This document shows, piece by piece, positions 36,886 through 45,364 of a stretch of DNA of 64,000 nt. The stretch is taken from NCBI GenBank assembly GCA_945888625.1, contig CAMDAH010000010.1, forward strand, positions 28,383-92,382, written 5' to 3'. Each line of letters opens with the position of its first letter. The first letter of the stretch is position 1. The translations under genes were made by a program, and so were the position numbers. Below the pieces are notes generated by a model that was given only the letters and a program-made list of their open reading frames with translations, made no database searches and was not told where the DNA came from. The DNA comes from Chryseobacterium gleum (GTDB lineage: Bacteria; Bacteroidota; Bacteroidia; Flavobacteriales_D; Crocinitomicaceae).

Positions 36886-37554
36886 ATGAAATTTCATAGA
36901 GAGGGACATTCAATCCTATTAATTTCTTTCATTGCATCGCTAATTATTGGTATTACCAACTATTTTCTACTACTAAAAAATTTACATTGTATTGTTTTTT
37001 GGGGTATTGAAGTATTCAATTTAATTTTCTTTATTTTAATAGTTCAATTTTTCAGAATTCCAAAAAGACAAAGAACCTATAAAGACGAGGAAATAGTTTG
37101 CCCAGCAGACGGAGAAATTGTAGTCATTGAAGAAACCTTAGAAAGCGAATATTTTAATGATATTAGAATTCAAGTTTCTATTTTTATGTCACCATTGAAT
37201 GTTCATGCGAACTATTACCCTGTTAATGGTGTTGTCAATTATCAAAAATATCATCCAGGAAAATTTTTGGTAGCATGGCATCCAAAAAGCAGTACAGAAA
37301 ATGAACGTTCCACCATGGTAATAAAAACAAATAGTGGACAAGAAGTATTAGTAAGACAAATTGCAGGTGCGGTTGCGCGACGAATTTGTTATTACACTGA
37401 AGTAGGAAGTATTGCAAAACAAGGAGAAGAATTCGGATTTATCAAGTTTGGCTCAAGAATTGATGTATTCTTACCGAAGAACACCGAGCTTTCCATTGCA
37501 ATTGGAGATAAAGTTCAATCAAAATTGACAATACTTGGAAATATTATTAATTAA
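36886..37554 (+). CDS. psd: Phosphatidylserine decarboxylase proenzyme (short type)
   Basis: Forms phosphatidylethanolamine from phosphatidylserine at the inner membrane. The 222-residue proenzyme has two N-terminal membrane helices (about 8-30 and 33-55), VCPADGEIVVIEE, FMSPLNVHANYYPVNG with the conserved His, and the self-cleavage site at Gly189-Ser190 in IKFGSRIDVFLP, where Ser becomes the pyruvoyl group. This is the short, PSD-B/archaetidyl type. It works with the neighbouring cdsA; phosphatidylserine synthase is not in the window. Confidence 0.95.
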   Translation: MKFHREGHSILLISFIASLIIGITNYFLLLKNLHCIVFWGIEVFNLIFFILIVQFFRIPKRQRTYKDEEIVCPADGEIVVIEETLESEYFNDIRIQVSIFMSPLNVHANYYPVNGVVNYQKYHPGKFLVAWHPKSSTENERSTMVIKTNSGQEVLVRQIAGAVARRICYYTEVGSIAKQGEEFGFIKFGSRIDVFLPKNTELSIAIGDKVQSKLTILGNIIN

Positions 37555-37580
37555 TGTATAACTTTACAAAAAACAAAACC

Positions 37581-37790
37581 ATGAAAAAATTACTATTAGT
37601 ATTGACATTAAGCACATTTGTAGCTCCAATGGCAATTAATACCTATGCAGCAGCAAATGGTATTAAGGTTGAATTAAATGATGATGACAAGAAAAAGAAG
37701 CGTAAGAAAAAGAAATCTTGTTGTGCATCTGAAACAAAATCTTGTGGGGCAGGCGAACAAAAAGCTTGTTGTTCTAAGAAAGCGAATTAA
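37581..37790 (+). CDS. Small secreted Cys/Lys-rich protein
   Basis: A 69-residue protein I do not recognise. It has a clear signal peptide (MKKLLLVLTLSTFVAPMAINTYA). The mature part of about 46 residues consists of an acidic DDDD-type patch, an uninterrupted run of basic residues (KKKKRKKKKS) and a tail with five cysteines as CC, C, CC. This could bind a metal or be disulfide-bonded outside the cell; both are inference. The ATG at 37581 is chosen over the upstream TTG-type start since the signal peptide begins there. It ends before a strong bidirectional terminator and may be co-transcribed with psd. Confidence 0.75.
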   Translation: MKKLLLVLTLSTFVAPMAINTYAAANGIKVELNDDDKKKKRKKKKSCCASETKSCGAGEQKACCSKKAN

Positions 37791-37811
37791 TTAAAATTAA
37801 GATTTAGATTT

Positions 37812-37842
37812 AAAAAAACCACCTTAACGGTGGTTTTTTTTT
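37812..37842. terminator. Bidirectional intrinsic terminator
   Basis: ACCACC-TTAAC-GGTGGT flanked by seven A on the left and eight T on the right. It serves the small secreted protein gene on the plus strand and the acyl-CoA ligase gene on the minus strand, whose stop is at 37844. Confidence 0.88.
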
Positions 37843-37843
37843 G

Positions 37844-39610
37844 TTAATTCAAATACATAGTTGAATATTCAGCTTGATAATTCTCCATTATCTTCTTCCT
37901 CTTAAGCTTCAGGGTTGGTGTTAATTCATTCGCTGCAATAGAAAATTCCTTTTCTAACAAAGCAAACTTTTTAATCTGTTCCCAATTACCATATTCCTTA
38001 TTATATGTATTTATTTCCTCTCCAATTCGATCATTAACTAATTTTGATTTTGCGATATCCGCATTTGAAAGTCCACTAAAATCATGATTTTTGTATTCAC
38101 CCCATTCACGAATAAAAGCAAAATTCGGGACAATAAAAGCAGAAGGGAATTTTTCTCCTTCTCCGACCACCATTATTTGTTCAATAAAACGAGACTCTTT
38201 AAATTTATTTTCCATGGCTTGAGGCACGATGTACTTTCCACCAGAGGTCTTAAATATTTCTTTTTTACGATCTGTGATTTTCAAGAACTTATCTTCCTGA
38301 AACGTTCCGATATCACCGGTGTGAAACCAGCCATCCGCATCAAAAACTTCATTAGTAGCTTCCTCATTTTCAAAATATCCCATCATCACATTTGGGCCTT
38401 TAACTAAGATCTCGCCATCCTCGGCAATTTTGACTTCGACTTTCTCAATTAATTGTCCAACACAGCCGATTCGAACTCCTTTGACAAAACAATTCACAGA
38501 AACAACAGGCGAGGTTTCTGTTAATCCATATCCTTCAAGAATAGGAATATCGGCAGCAAAGAAAATACGTGCTAATCTAGGTTGCAAGGCAGCACTTCCA
38601 GAAGCAATCGCCCTTACATTTCCACCCAAAGCTTCCTGCCATTTTTTAAAAATTAATTTCCGTGCAATACTTAATTTAAAGTGGTACCAAGAACTTTTAC
38701 CCATAAAATCGTACTCTTCTGCCAAGGAAACGGCCCAAAAGAACAATTTTCGTTTTATACCAGAAAGATCTTCTCCTTTCGCCATTATCTTATCGAACAC
38801 TTTTTCGATCAAACGTGGAACAGCTGAAAAGACCTCTGGCTTAACTTCTCGAATGTTTTCACCAATGGTTTCCATGGATTCTGCAAAATAAATAGAACAG
38901 CCTAAATACATATACAAGTAATGCAACATCCGTTCATAGACATGGCAAACAGGTAAAAAGGAAAGTACTTTAGAACCTTGAGATGCAGGAATTGGCGCTA
39001 TGCAAGCTTCCACATTTGACAATAAATTTAAGTGTGAAAGCATTACACCTTTGGGATTCCCAGTGGTACCGGAAGTATAAATGATTGTCACCATGTCTTC
39101 AGGAGCTACTTCAGCCATACGCTTAGTTACCTCACTTTCTTCTATTTTAGCCGCATTTTCATGAATCGCTTTCCAATTAGTGGCTCCCTCCACTTCATCA
39201 AAAGTAAAAACTGAGCTTAGAGAAGGCGCATTGGGACGGATTTTTTCTACTTTATCAAACAATTCTTTATTAGAAACCACGATTAATTTCACGGAAGCAT
39301 TATTGATTATAAAAGAATAATCAGATTCTGAACTTGTAGGATAAAGCGGTACAAGAATTGCCCCTATTTGTTGGACGGCAATATCAAAGATATTCCACTC
39401 TACCCTATTATTCGCCGATACAGAAACCCGATCACCTTTTTGCACATTGAGCGCAATTAGTCCCCTAGAGACAAGCATGACCTCATCAAGAAATTGTTGT
39501 GTTGAAGTACCAATCCAATCGCCTGCTATTTTGGTGACAAACATAGTAGCATTCGGATAATTTTTTACTTGGTGATAGGGAACATCAAAAAGTCTTTTAG
39601 CGTAGAACAT
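37844..39610 (-). CDS. Long-chain fatty acid--CoA ligase (AMP-binding)
   Basis: Activates fatty acids to acyl-CoA through an acyl-adenylate. The 588-residue protein has the P-loop-like TIIYTSGTTGNPKGVMLSH near residue 173, GYGLTETSPVVS, the motif GWFHTGDIG, and the hinge ITDRKKEIFKTSGGKYI. It resembles the FadD15/long-chain branch. A perfect 7-bp palindrome lies 2 bases before its ATG. An anion transporter gene is upstream on the same strand with a 34-base gap. Confidence 0.93.
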   Translation of the reverse strand: MFYAKRLFDVPYHQVKNYPNATMFVTKIAGDWIGTSTQQFLDEVMLVSRGLIALNVQKGDRVSVSANNRVEWNIFDIAVQQIGAILVPLYPTSSESDYSFIINNASVKLIVVSNKELFDKVEKIRPNAPSLSSVFTFDEVEGATNWKAIHENAAKIEESEVTKRMAEVAPEDMVTIIYTSGTTGNPKGVMLSHLNLLSNVEACIAPIPASQGSKVLSFLPVCHVYERMLHYLYMYLGCSIYFAESMETIGENIREVKPEVFSAVPRLIEKVFDKIMAKGEDLSGIKRKLFFWAVSLAEEYDFMGKSSWYHFKLSIARKLIFKKWQEALGGNVRAIASGSAALQPRLARIFFAADIPILEGYGLTETSPVVSVNCFVKGVRIGCVGQLIEKVEVKIAEDGEILVKGPNVMMGYFENEEATNEVFDADGWFHTGDIGTFQEDKFLKITDRKKEIFKTSGGKYIVPQAMENKFKESRFIEQIMVVGEGEKFPSAFIVPNFAFIREWGEYKNHDFSGLSNADIAKSKLVNDRIGEEINTYNKEYGNWEQIKKFALLEKEFSIAANELTPTLKLKRKKIMENYQAEYSTMYLN

Positions 39611-39612
39611 AG

Positions 39613-39628
39613 GCTTAATTTATTAAGC
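39613..39628. promoter_or_regulatory. Palindrome directly upstream of the acyl-CoA ligase (candidate operator)
   Basis: GCTTAAT-TT-ATTAAGC, perfect 7-bp arms with a 2-base centre, located in the 34-base gap between the transporter stop and the acyl-CoA ligase ATG. The compact symmetry suits a dimeric repressor site; no T-run follows. Confidence 0.38.
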
Positions 39629-39644
39629 GAATATAACCAAAAGA

Positions 39645-41012
39645 TTATAAAAAGAATACTCCAAAAAAGGAAATAAGAATAATACCTATAATATTTAACA
39701 CTAAACCGGCCCTTGCCATCTGTCCCATAGTTACAAAACCAGAAGAAAAAACAATAGCGTTAGGCGGTGTTCCCATCGGAAGCATAAAGGCACAACTTGC
39801 CGCTAAGGTGAGGGGAATACATAATTGCAGGATATCTAATCCTGCCGATTTAGCGAAGGCGGCAACAATTGGAACACAAATAACTACCAAGGCTATGTTC
39901 GATAATAATTCTGATGCAAAAATAGTTATAGCGACCATTGCAACAATAATGACAAAGATCGATTCATTATTAAACGATGCCAGTACATCCGTTAATAAGG
40001 CAACTATACCATTCACTTCTAACATTTTAGCAAGCGCCAATCCACCTCCAAAGAGCAATAAAATTCCCCAAGGCAATTTTTCAGTATCCGACCAATTCAA
40101 AAGTGGCTTTTTCGTTTTATTGGCAGGAATGATAAACAGTAAGACAGCGCCCAATATGGCCACGTTTTCATCGTCGTATTTTACTGGTGTAAGATCATTG
40201 ATTAAATCCTTAAAGATCCATAAAAATACCACCCCACCAAAAACTAAGACCACTCTAATTTGTTCCGTGGACCAAGGTTTTTTCACAATTTTAAAATCAT
40301 GAAAATCCAGTCGTTCTTTACCAAGCGAAAAATAAAAATAAACGTAAGTAATTAAGAGCATTAACACACTAATAGGCAAAGCAATTTTCATCCATTCAAA
40401 AAACCCAATGGTAATCCCATAATTTTGTTCTAAAATGGCCGCCATTTGCGTATTGGTTGGCGTACCGACAAGTGTGGCCATTCCACCAATACTCGATGCA
40501 TAAGCAATCGATAGCACTAAATAAAGACTAAATTTTGATTTTTGGTGTGCTACAGGAAGTGCGTGAATTATAGCCATTGCCATGGGAAGCATCATTAGCG
40601 CAGTTGCGGTATTGGAAATCCACATACTAATCAATCCGGTACTAAAGATAAAACCAAGTAAAATTCTAGGCTTTGAATCCCCAACAATAGTTAATATTCC
40701 GTGGGCAATTTGTTCGTGCACACGCCATTTTTCAAGGCCTAAGGCCAAGATAAATCCGCCTAAAAACAAATAAACGTTGCTATTACCGTAAGCACTTGCT
40801 AATTCGGCAGGTTTAAGAATTCCAAGTGGAATAGCTAAAACCAAAGGGAGAAGCGCTGTTAAATAAATGGGGATGATCTCTAAGATCCACAGAAAAATCA
40901 TTAATCCACCGAGTGCAATCGCATTCCAGAAAGTAGATTTTCCGCCCGAGATAAACAAGGATAAAAAGAAACCAATGAACCCTAAGAAGGCAAAAATTGA
41001 TTTCCACTTCAT
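39645..41012 (-). CDS. DASS (SLC13) family sodium/anion symporter
   Basis: An inner-membrane carrier of the divalent anion:sodium symporter family, transporting dicarboxylates, sulfate or similar; the substrate is not predictable. The 455-residue protein has about 11 to 12 hydrophobic segments, the first SNT motif in WISNTATALMMLP and a second in LLSNIALVVICVP, with GTPTNTQ and GTPPNAIVFSSG, the sodium/anion-binding regions. It starts 9 bases after an 86-residue gene on the same strand, implying an operon. Confidence 0.92.
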   Translation of the reverse strand: MKWKSIFAFLGFIGFFLSLFISGGKSTFWNAIALGGLMIFLWILEIIPIYLTALLPLVLAIPLGILKPAELASAYGNSNVYLFLGGFILALGLEKWRVHEQIAHGILTIVGDSKPRILLGFIFSTGLISMWISNTATALMMLPMAMAIIHALPVAHQKSKFSLYLVLSIAYASSIGGMATLVGTPTNTQMAAILEQNYGITIGFFEWMKIALPISVLMLLITYVYFYFSLGKERLDFHDFKIVKKPWSTEQIRVVLVFGGVVFLWIFKDLINDLTPVKYDDENVAILGAVLLFIIPANKTKKPLLNWSDTEKLPWGILLLFGGGLALAKMLEVNGIVALLTDVLASFNNESIFVIIVAMVAITIFASELLSNIALVVICVPIVAAFAKSAGLDILQLCIPLTLAASCAFMLPMGTPPNAIVFSSGFVTMGQMARAGLVLNIIGIILISFFGVFFL

Positions 41013-41021
41013 CCTATCCTC

Positions 41022-41282
41022 TTAATGGTTTAAAGTGTTTAAAGCATCAATAAAGTAGTCAGATTTAGCTTCAACTTCCGTGTAAATTAGTCGGAATGCG
41101 GCCTTACCTTTTGCTTTGTTTATACTTCCTAAAACATGATCTTGGAAATCAGCCACTTCAACAATTAATTTTTCTGCTGCCGGTATTTTATTTTCGTCAG
41201 TAATTTGAATAAAATAACATTCATCTACCACATCAAAAACCATTTCGTTAAGGCCTTTTTTTAAGGTTCTTTTATTTCCCAT
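41022..41282 (-). CDS. Conserved-looking small protein of unknown function
   Basis: Unrecognised 86-residue soluble protein without signal peptide or cysteine motif beyond a single Cys. It is mixed alpha/beta: ECYFIQITDENK, then EKLIVEVADFQDHVLG, and a C-terminal YFIDALNTLNH helix. Start MGNKRTLKKGL. It precedes the anion transporter by 9 bases, so it may share its regulation, but no functional link is evident. A TATCTTTG box lies about 55 bases upstream. Confidence 0.7.
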   Translation of the reverse strand: MGNKRTLKKGLNEMVFDVVDECYFIQITDENKIPAAEKLIVEVADFQDHVLGSINKAKGKAAFRLIYTEVEAKSDYFIDALNTLNH

Positions 41283-41336
41283 TTGTATTTTTTTGAGTAA
41301 AAGTAATGTGATTATTCTAGTTTTTCACTCGATAGA

Positions 41337-41344
41337 CAAAGATA
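41337..41344 (-). promoter_or_regulatory. Putative -7 promoter box of the 86-residue gene and transporter
   Basis: TATCTTTG on the minus strand, exact TAnnTTTG match, 54 bases before the ATG of the 86-residue gene. Confidence 0.33.
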
Positions 41345-41404
41345 TTTGAGTTTGTAGTATAATGAAAGCACAACCATGCAATAAGATTAAGTAATTTTAC
41401 AGGC

Positions 41405-42580
41405 ATGAATTATCCCATTATCCAACTCAGAAAAGCGAAAGATCATTCCGTATTAAGAAAGCATCCTTGGGTATTTTCAGGTGCGATTTATACCGACACG
41501 AGTGCCATAAATGACGGAGATATCGTTGCAGTTCACAACCATCGAAACGACTTTTTAGCCATTGGGCATTTTCAGCATGCGACCATCTCAGTTAGAATTC
41601 AAACATTTACAAATGAATTGATTAACGCGCATTTTTTCACTGAAAAACTTCAAAATGCCTTACAGTTGCGTTATGATTTGGGACTTGATAGCAAAGTGAA
41701 TTCCATCTTTAGAATTTGTCATGGCGAAGGAGATGGATTACCAGGATTAATCATAGATTACTACAACGGAGTTGCCGTTATTCAATGTCACTCAATAGGT
41801 ATGTATCATTGCCTCGCGGATATTTCCCTTGCGCTTCAAACTATATTGAAGGATAAATTAACAGCTATTTATTCAAAATCTTCCGATACGCTATCGACCA
41901 AAAATGAGATCGAAGACGCTTATTTATTTGGCGCATGTGAGTTACCTCATCAAGCAATGGAAAATGGCGTTAATTATTTCATTGATTGGATCAATGGACA
42001 AAAAACAGGTTTTTTTATTGACCAAAGGGAAAATCGAGCGATCCTAGGTAGGTATGCAAAAGGGAAGAAGATCTTGAATACTTTTTGCTATTCAGGTGGA
42101 TTCAGTTTACAAGCATTGTATAAAGGAGCAAGTATTGTGCATTCCTTAGATAGTTCCAAAAAAGCCATTGCATTAACACAAGAGAATATCATACTAAATA
42201 CATTTAAAGGAAAGCATGAATGTATTGTGGCAGATGCCATGGAATACCTAAAAGAAGTAGAAGAAGCGTACGATATTATTGTTATTGATCCACCTGCATT
42301 TGCAAAGCACCGCGATAAGCGTCACCAAGCGATCCAAGGCTATAAGCGTTTGAACGCGCACGTATTTAGGCAAATCAAACCAGGCGGGATTATTTTTACT
42401 TTTTCCTGCTCACAAGTTGTGGACAAACAGCTTTTCACCAATACCATAATTGCAGCAGCCATTGAAGCGGGAAGAAACATTCGTATTTTAGAGCAACTTC
42501 ACCAACCTGCCGACCATCCCATTAACGCTTTTCATCCCGAAGGAGAATACCTTAAAGGCTTAATCCTACAAATAGAATAA
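41405..42580 (+). CDS. Class I rRNA methyltransferase with PUA domain (RlmI-like)
   Basis: Resembles RlmI, which makes m5C1962 in 23S rRNA. The 391-residue protein starts with a PUA RNA-binding domain (LRKHPWVFSGAI), then a middle domain with RICHGEGDGLPGLIIDYY and WINGQKTGFFIDQRENR, and a Rossmann methyltransferase domain with LNTFCYSGGFSLQAL, IIVIDPPAFAKH and a FTFSCSQ segment holding the catalytic-type Cys. Its TAA overlaps the ATG of the MATE gene by one base, so the two are translationally linked. Confidence 0.9.
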   Translation: MNYPIIQLRKAKDHSVLRKHPWVFSGAIYTDTSAINDGDIVAVHNHRNDFLAIGHFQHATISVRIQTFTNELINAHFFTEKLQNALQLRYDLGLDSKVNSIFRICHGEGDGLPGLIIDYYNGVAVIQCHSIGMYHCLADISLALQTILKDKLTAIYSKSSDTLSTKNEIEDAYLFGACELPHQAMENGVNYFIDWINGQKTGFFIDQRENRAILGRYAKGKKILNTFCYSGGFSLQALYKGASIVHSLDSSKKAIALTQENIILNTFKGKHECIVADAMEYLKEVEEAYDIIVIDPPAFAKHRDKRHQAIQGYKRLNAHVFRQIKPGGIIFTFSCSQVVDKQLFTNTIIAAAIEAGRNIRILEQLHQPADHPINAFHPEGEYLKGLILQIE

Positions 42581-43908
42581 TGTTAGCTATTCGTTACACA
42601 ACTATTCTGGGTGTTGCATTACCCATGATGGTTTCTGGTTTTATACAATCCATAGTCTTGATCACCGACGCTTCATTGATAAGTCGGTATTCAACCGAAG
42701 CATTTGATGCCCTTGGTAATGGGGGATTAATCTACATCACTTTGTACATGATGCTTGTAGGCATGAGTGATGGTTCGCAAATCATAATTGCTCGAAGAAT
42801 TGGCGAGAATAAAATAGATGCGATAGGTCGTATTTTTGGCACCACTGTTTTGACCCTCTGCTTTCTTGCCTTGATGCTATTTTTAGTGCTTTATTTTTTA
42901 ATGCCTGATTTAATCTTAAATTATTCCTCAAATAAAACCATTGCGCTGCTCCAAGGTAAATTTCTACATATTCGTTCCTTTTCCTTGTTTTTCGCGATGA
43001 TTATACTGAGTATACAAGCCATGTTAATCGCCAAAGGAAAAACGGTTGTTGTTTTAATTGCTGCGATAATAACCGCCGGAAGTAATGTATTAATGGCCTA
43101 TGCCTTTATTTTTGGAAATTTTGGTCTTCCATGCTTAGGAATCGAAGGCGCAGCCCTCGCTTCAACCCTTGCTGATGCTTGTTGCATGCTCTTTTTAATT
43201 GGCTACCTCTACTTTTCTTCAGAACGAAAAGAATACCAACTTTTCTCCTATTTTTCTTTTCAATGGCAATCATTAAAAGAGTTACTAAAAATTGGTAGCC
43301 CCTTACTTTTACAAGGGTTTTTTGCTTTAGCTACTTGGACTTTATTCTTTACGTGGATTGAACAAAAGGGGCAATTTGATTTAACTGTGTCACAAAATAT
43401 TCGATCGATTTATTTTTTAGCTTTCGTACCCATATGGGGCTTCGCAGGAACTACCAAAACATATATTTCACAATACATTGGCGCTGGCCAATTAGAGGCA
43501 TTGCCCATCATCCAGCGTAGGATCCAATTCCTTACTTTTGGATTTTTGCTGTTCACTTTTCATGGAGCACTACTCTATCCCGAGGTACTTATCAGGGTCA
43601 TCAACCCGGCTGAAATTTACGTGCAAAAAAGCGCCGAAATTTTACGATTAATCTCTTGCTCCATATTATTATACGGATTGGTTTCTGTCTATTTTCACAC
43701 GATACACGGAAGTGGAAATACCATGGTTTCTATGCTCATTGAATTAATTTCAGTGGTGACGTATTCATTTTTCAGTTACCTCTTCATTAAAGTTTTTCAA
43801 TGGGATATCTATTGGATTTGGACCGTAGAATATATTTATTTTAGTATTTTAGGTGGATTATCTTTGTTTTATTTACACTATTTCAATTGGAAAAAGAAAA
43901 TCTTATAA
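42580..43908 (+). CDS. MATE-family efflux transporter
   Basis: A multidrug and toxic compound extrusion type antiporter in the inner membrane, exporting cationic compounds by Na+ or H+ exchange. The 442-residue protein has about 12 hydrophobic segments in two similar halves; the first half includes LGNGGLIYITLYMMLVGMSDGSQIIIARRIGE, a typical MATE entry. It starts on the last base of the RlmI-like gene and overlaps the next gene, fmt, by 22 bases. Substrate unknown. Confidence 0.9.
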   Translation: MLAIRYTTILGVALPMMVSGFIQSIVLITDASLISRYSTEAFDALGNGGLIYITLYMMLVGMSDGSQIIIARRIGENKIDAIGRIFGTTVLTLCFLALMLFLVLYFLMPDLILNYSSNKTIALLQGKFLHIRSFSLFFAMIILSIQAMLIAKGKTVVVLIAAIITAGSNVLMAYAFIFGNFGLPCLGIEGAALASTLADACCMLFLIGYLYFSSERKEYQLFSYFSFQWQSLKELLKIGSPLLLQGFFALATWTLFFTWIEQKGQFDLTVSQNIRSIYFLAFVPIWGFAGTTKTYISQYIGAGQLEALPIIQRRIQFLTFGFLLFTFHGALLYPEVLIRVINPAEIYVQKSAEILRLISCSILLYGLVSVYFHTIHGSGNTMVSMLIELISVVTYSFFSYLFIKVFQWDIYWIWTVEYIYFSILGGLSLFYLHYFNWKKKIL

Positions 43909-44861
43909 CGCAAAATAAGCCCTTACGCATTGTATTTATGGGAACGCCTGAATTTGCGGTTACCATACTAACTAAAATAGTCGGGAGTTTGCATCAGGTG
44001 GTAGCCGTAGTTACCGCTGTGGATAAACCTGCAGGACGTGGGAAGAAATTAAAACAGAGTGCTGTGAAAATATTCGCTGAAGCAAAAGGCCTTACTATTT
44101 TCCAACCGGAAAATTTAAAGGACGAAAAATTTATTCATGATTTAAAATCGGTAGATGCCGATCTTTTTGTGGTGGTGGCTTTTCGAATGCTACCAAAAGT
44201 TGTCTGGACGATGCCAAAAAAGAGTACTATCAACCTCCACGCCTCACTTCTCCCGGCACTTCGGGGAGCTGCGCCTATTAACTGGGCAATAATGAATGGC
44301 CTCAAAGAAACAGGTATCACCACTTTTTTTATTAACGAACTAATTGATACAGGTGAAATAATCGACCAACAAAAGGTGAAAATAGGCGAGAATATGAATT
44401 ATGGTGAGTTACACGATGTTTTAATGGAACAAGGAGCTGAATTAATAATGGAAACGATTTCAAAAATAGCGCTGAATACTGTTCAAACAAGAGAACAAGA
44501 AAACAACAGCAGTTCAGAGGCGCCCAAAATTTTTAAGGAGGATTGCGCTATAAATTGGCGAAATTCAGCCAATGTCGTTCACAATCAAATAAGGGGCTTA
44601 TCACCTTATCCAGCTGCGTGGTGTCGTCTTTACAATTCAAAAAAAGACGCGCATTACCAATTTAAACTTTATGCCTCAACACTAAGCGCCGAGCAAATTA
44701 ATCCTAGCCAAAAACGACTTACAAAAGGCTTAAATGGCATATTATTTCCCTGTGGTGATGGTGCAATTGCTATACAAGAACTGCAAGCAGAGGGAAAATC
44801 GCGAATGGATTACAAAGCATTTCTTGCGGGAAATGATCTTAACGATTGGGAGCTTGCCTGA
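43887..44861 (+). CDS. fmt: Methionyl-tRNA formyltransferase
   Basis: Formylates initiator Met-tRNA. The 324-residue protein has RIVFMGTPEFAV at the start of the Rossmann fold, the catalytic region INLHASLLPALRGAAPINWAIMNG with the Asn, His and later Asp (LIDTGEII), and a C-terminal OB-like domain. No ATG exists upstream of the conserved RIVFMGTP: the only ATG encodes its internal Met. The likely start is the TTG at 43887, which overlaps the MATE gene by 22 bases. That is a rare start codon in a highly conserved gene. Confidence 0.94.
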   Translation: MEKENLITQNKPLRIVFMGTPEFAVTILTKIVGSLHQVVAVVTAVDKPAGRGKKLKQSAVKIFAEAKGLTIFQPENLKDEKFIHDLKSVDADLFVVVAFRMLPKVVWTMPKKSTINLHASLLPALRGAAPINWAIMNGLKETGITTFFINELIDTGEIIDQQKVKIGENMNYGELHDVLMEQGAELIMETISKIALNTVQTREQENNSSSEAPKIFKEDCAINWRNSANVVHNQIRGLSPYPAAWCRLYNSKKDAHYQFKLYASTLSAEQINPSQKRLTKGLNGILFPCGDGAIAIQELQAEGKSRMDYKAFLAGNDLNDWELA

Positions 44862-44946
44862 TAAGGAATTAAAAAAAATTAAAAAAAATTGAATTTGCAC
44901 TTTGTTAACTGAAAAAAGTTACTTTTAAATCTTAAAAGCAGCTAAA

Positions 44947-45300
44947 ATGGATGATTTTAAAGCAAATAAAAATCAATTAGATAAAGAACTAGACCGATTT
45001 ATATCCATGCTGGGTGATTTGTTGCCACAATACCATGCACTTTTAGGAAAAGAACCCTTATCGAAGGAAGAATTGCAACTACTAGGCGAAATTGAACATT
45101 ATTTATTAGGCGTAAACGCAAAAATTATAGAACTCAAAAAACAACTTGAACAAGATTTATTTGGTGAGTCCATCAATACGTATTACCAACTTAAAAATCA
45201 AGCGATAGAGGGAAATCCAAGTTCCAAATTAAAATTAGAAAAAATGCGCGATGCATTTTCACAGGCGCTTAATTCGGGCGAAATAATCAATTACAACTAA
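44947..45300 (+). CDS. Helical protein of unknown function
   Basis: An unrecognised 117-residue soluble protein, almost wholly helical: LDKELDRFISMLGDLLPQYHALL, then LSKEELQLLGEIEHYLLGVNAKIIELKKQLEQDLFG with coiled-coil-like heptads, then a final helix. There are no Cys and no signal peptide. It lies between fmt and gpsA, with 85 bases on the 5' side. That side holds A-rich sequence (two AATTAAAAAA-like tracts) and a weak TACTTTTA -7-like box at 44920. Confidence 0.68.
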   Translation: MDDFKANKNQLDKELDRFISMLGDLLPQYHALLGKEPLSKEELQLLGEIEHYLLGVNAKIIELKKQLEQDLFGESINTYYQLKNQAIEGNPSSKLKLEKMRDAFSQALNSGEIINYN

Positions 45301-45364
45301 TTAATCAAGCACTTAATTTGAAGTATACTGCGCAAATCACTTTGAAGATCCACTCGTTAAAAGC

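Noticed and set aside
38430-38891. 153-codon plus-strand ORF inside the acyl-CoA ligase
   Set aside because: Antisense to conserved ligase motifs; no recognisable domain.
39808-40302. 164-codon plus-strand ORF inside the DASS transporter
   Set aside because: Antisense to a clear membrane transporter; composition is a shadow and there is no start context.
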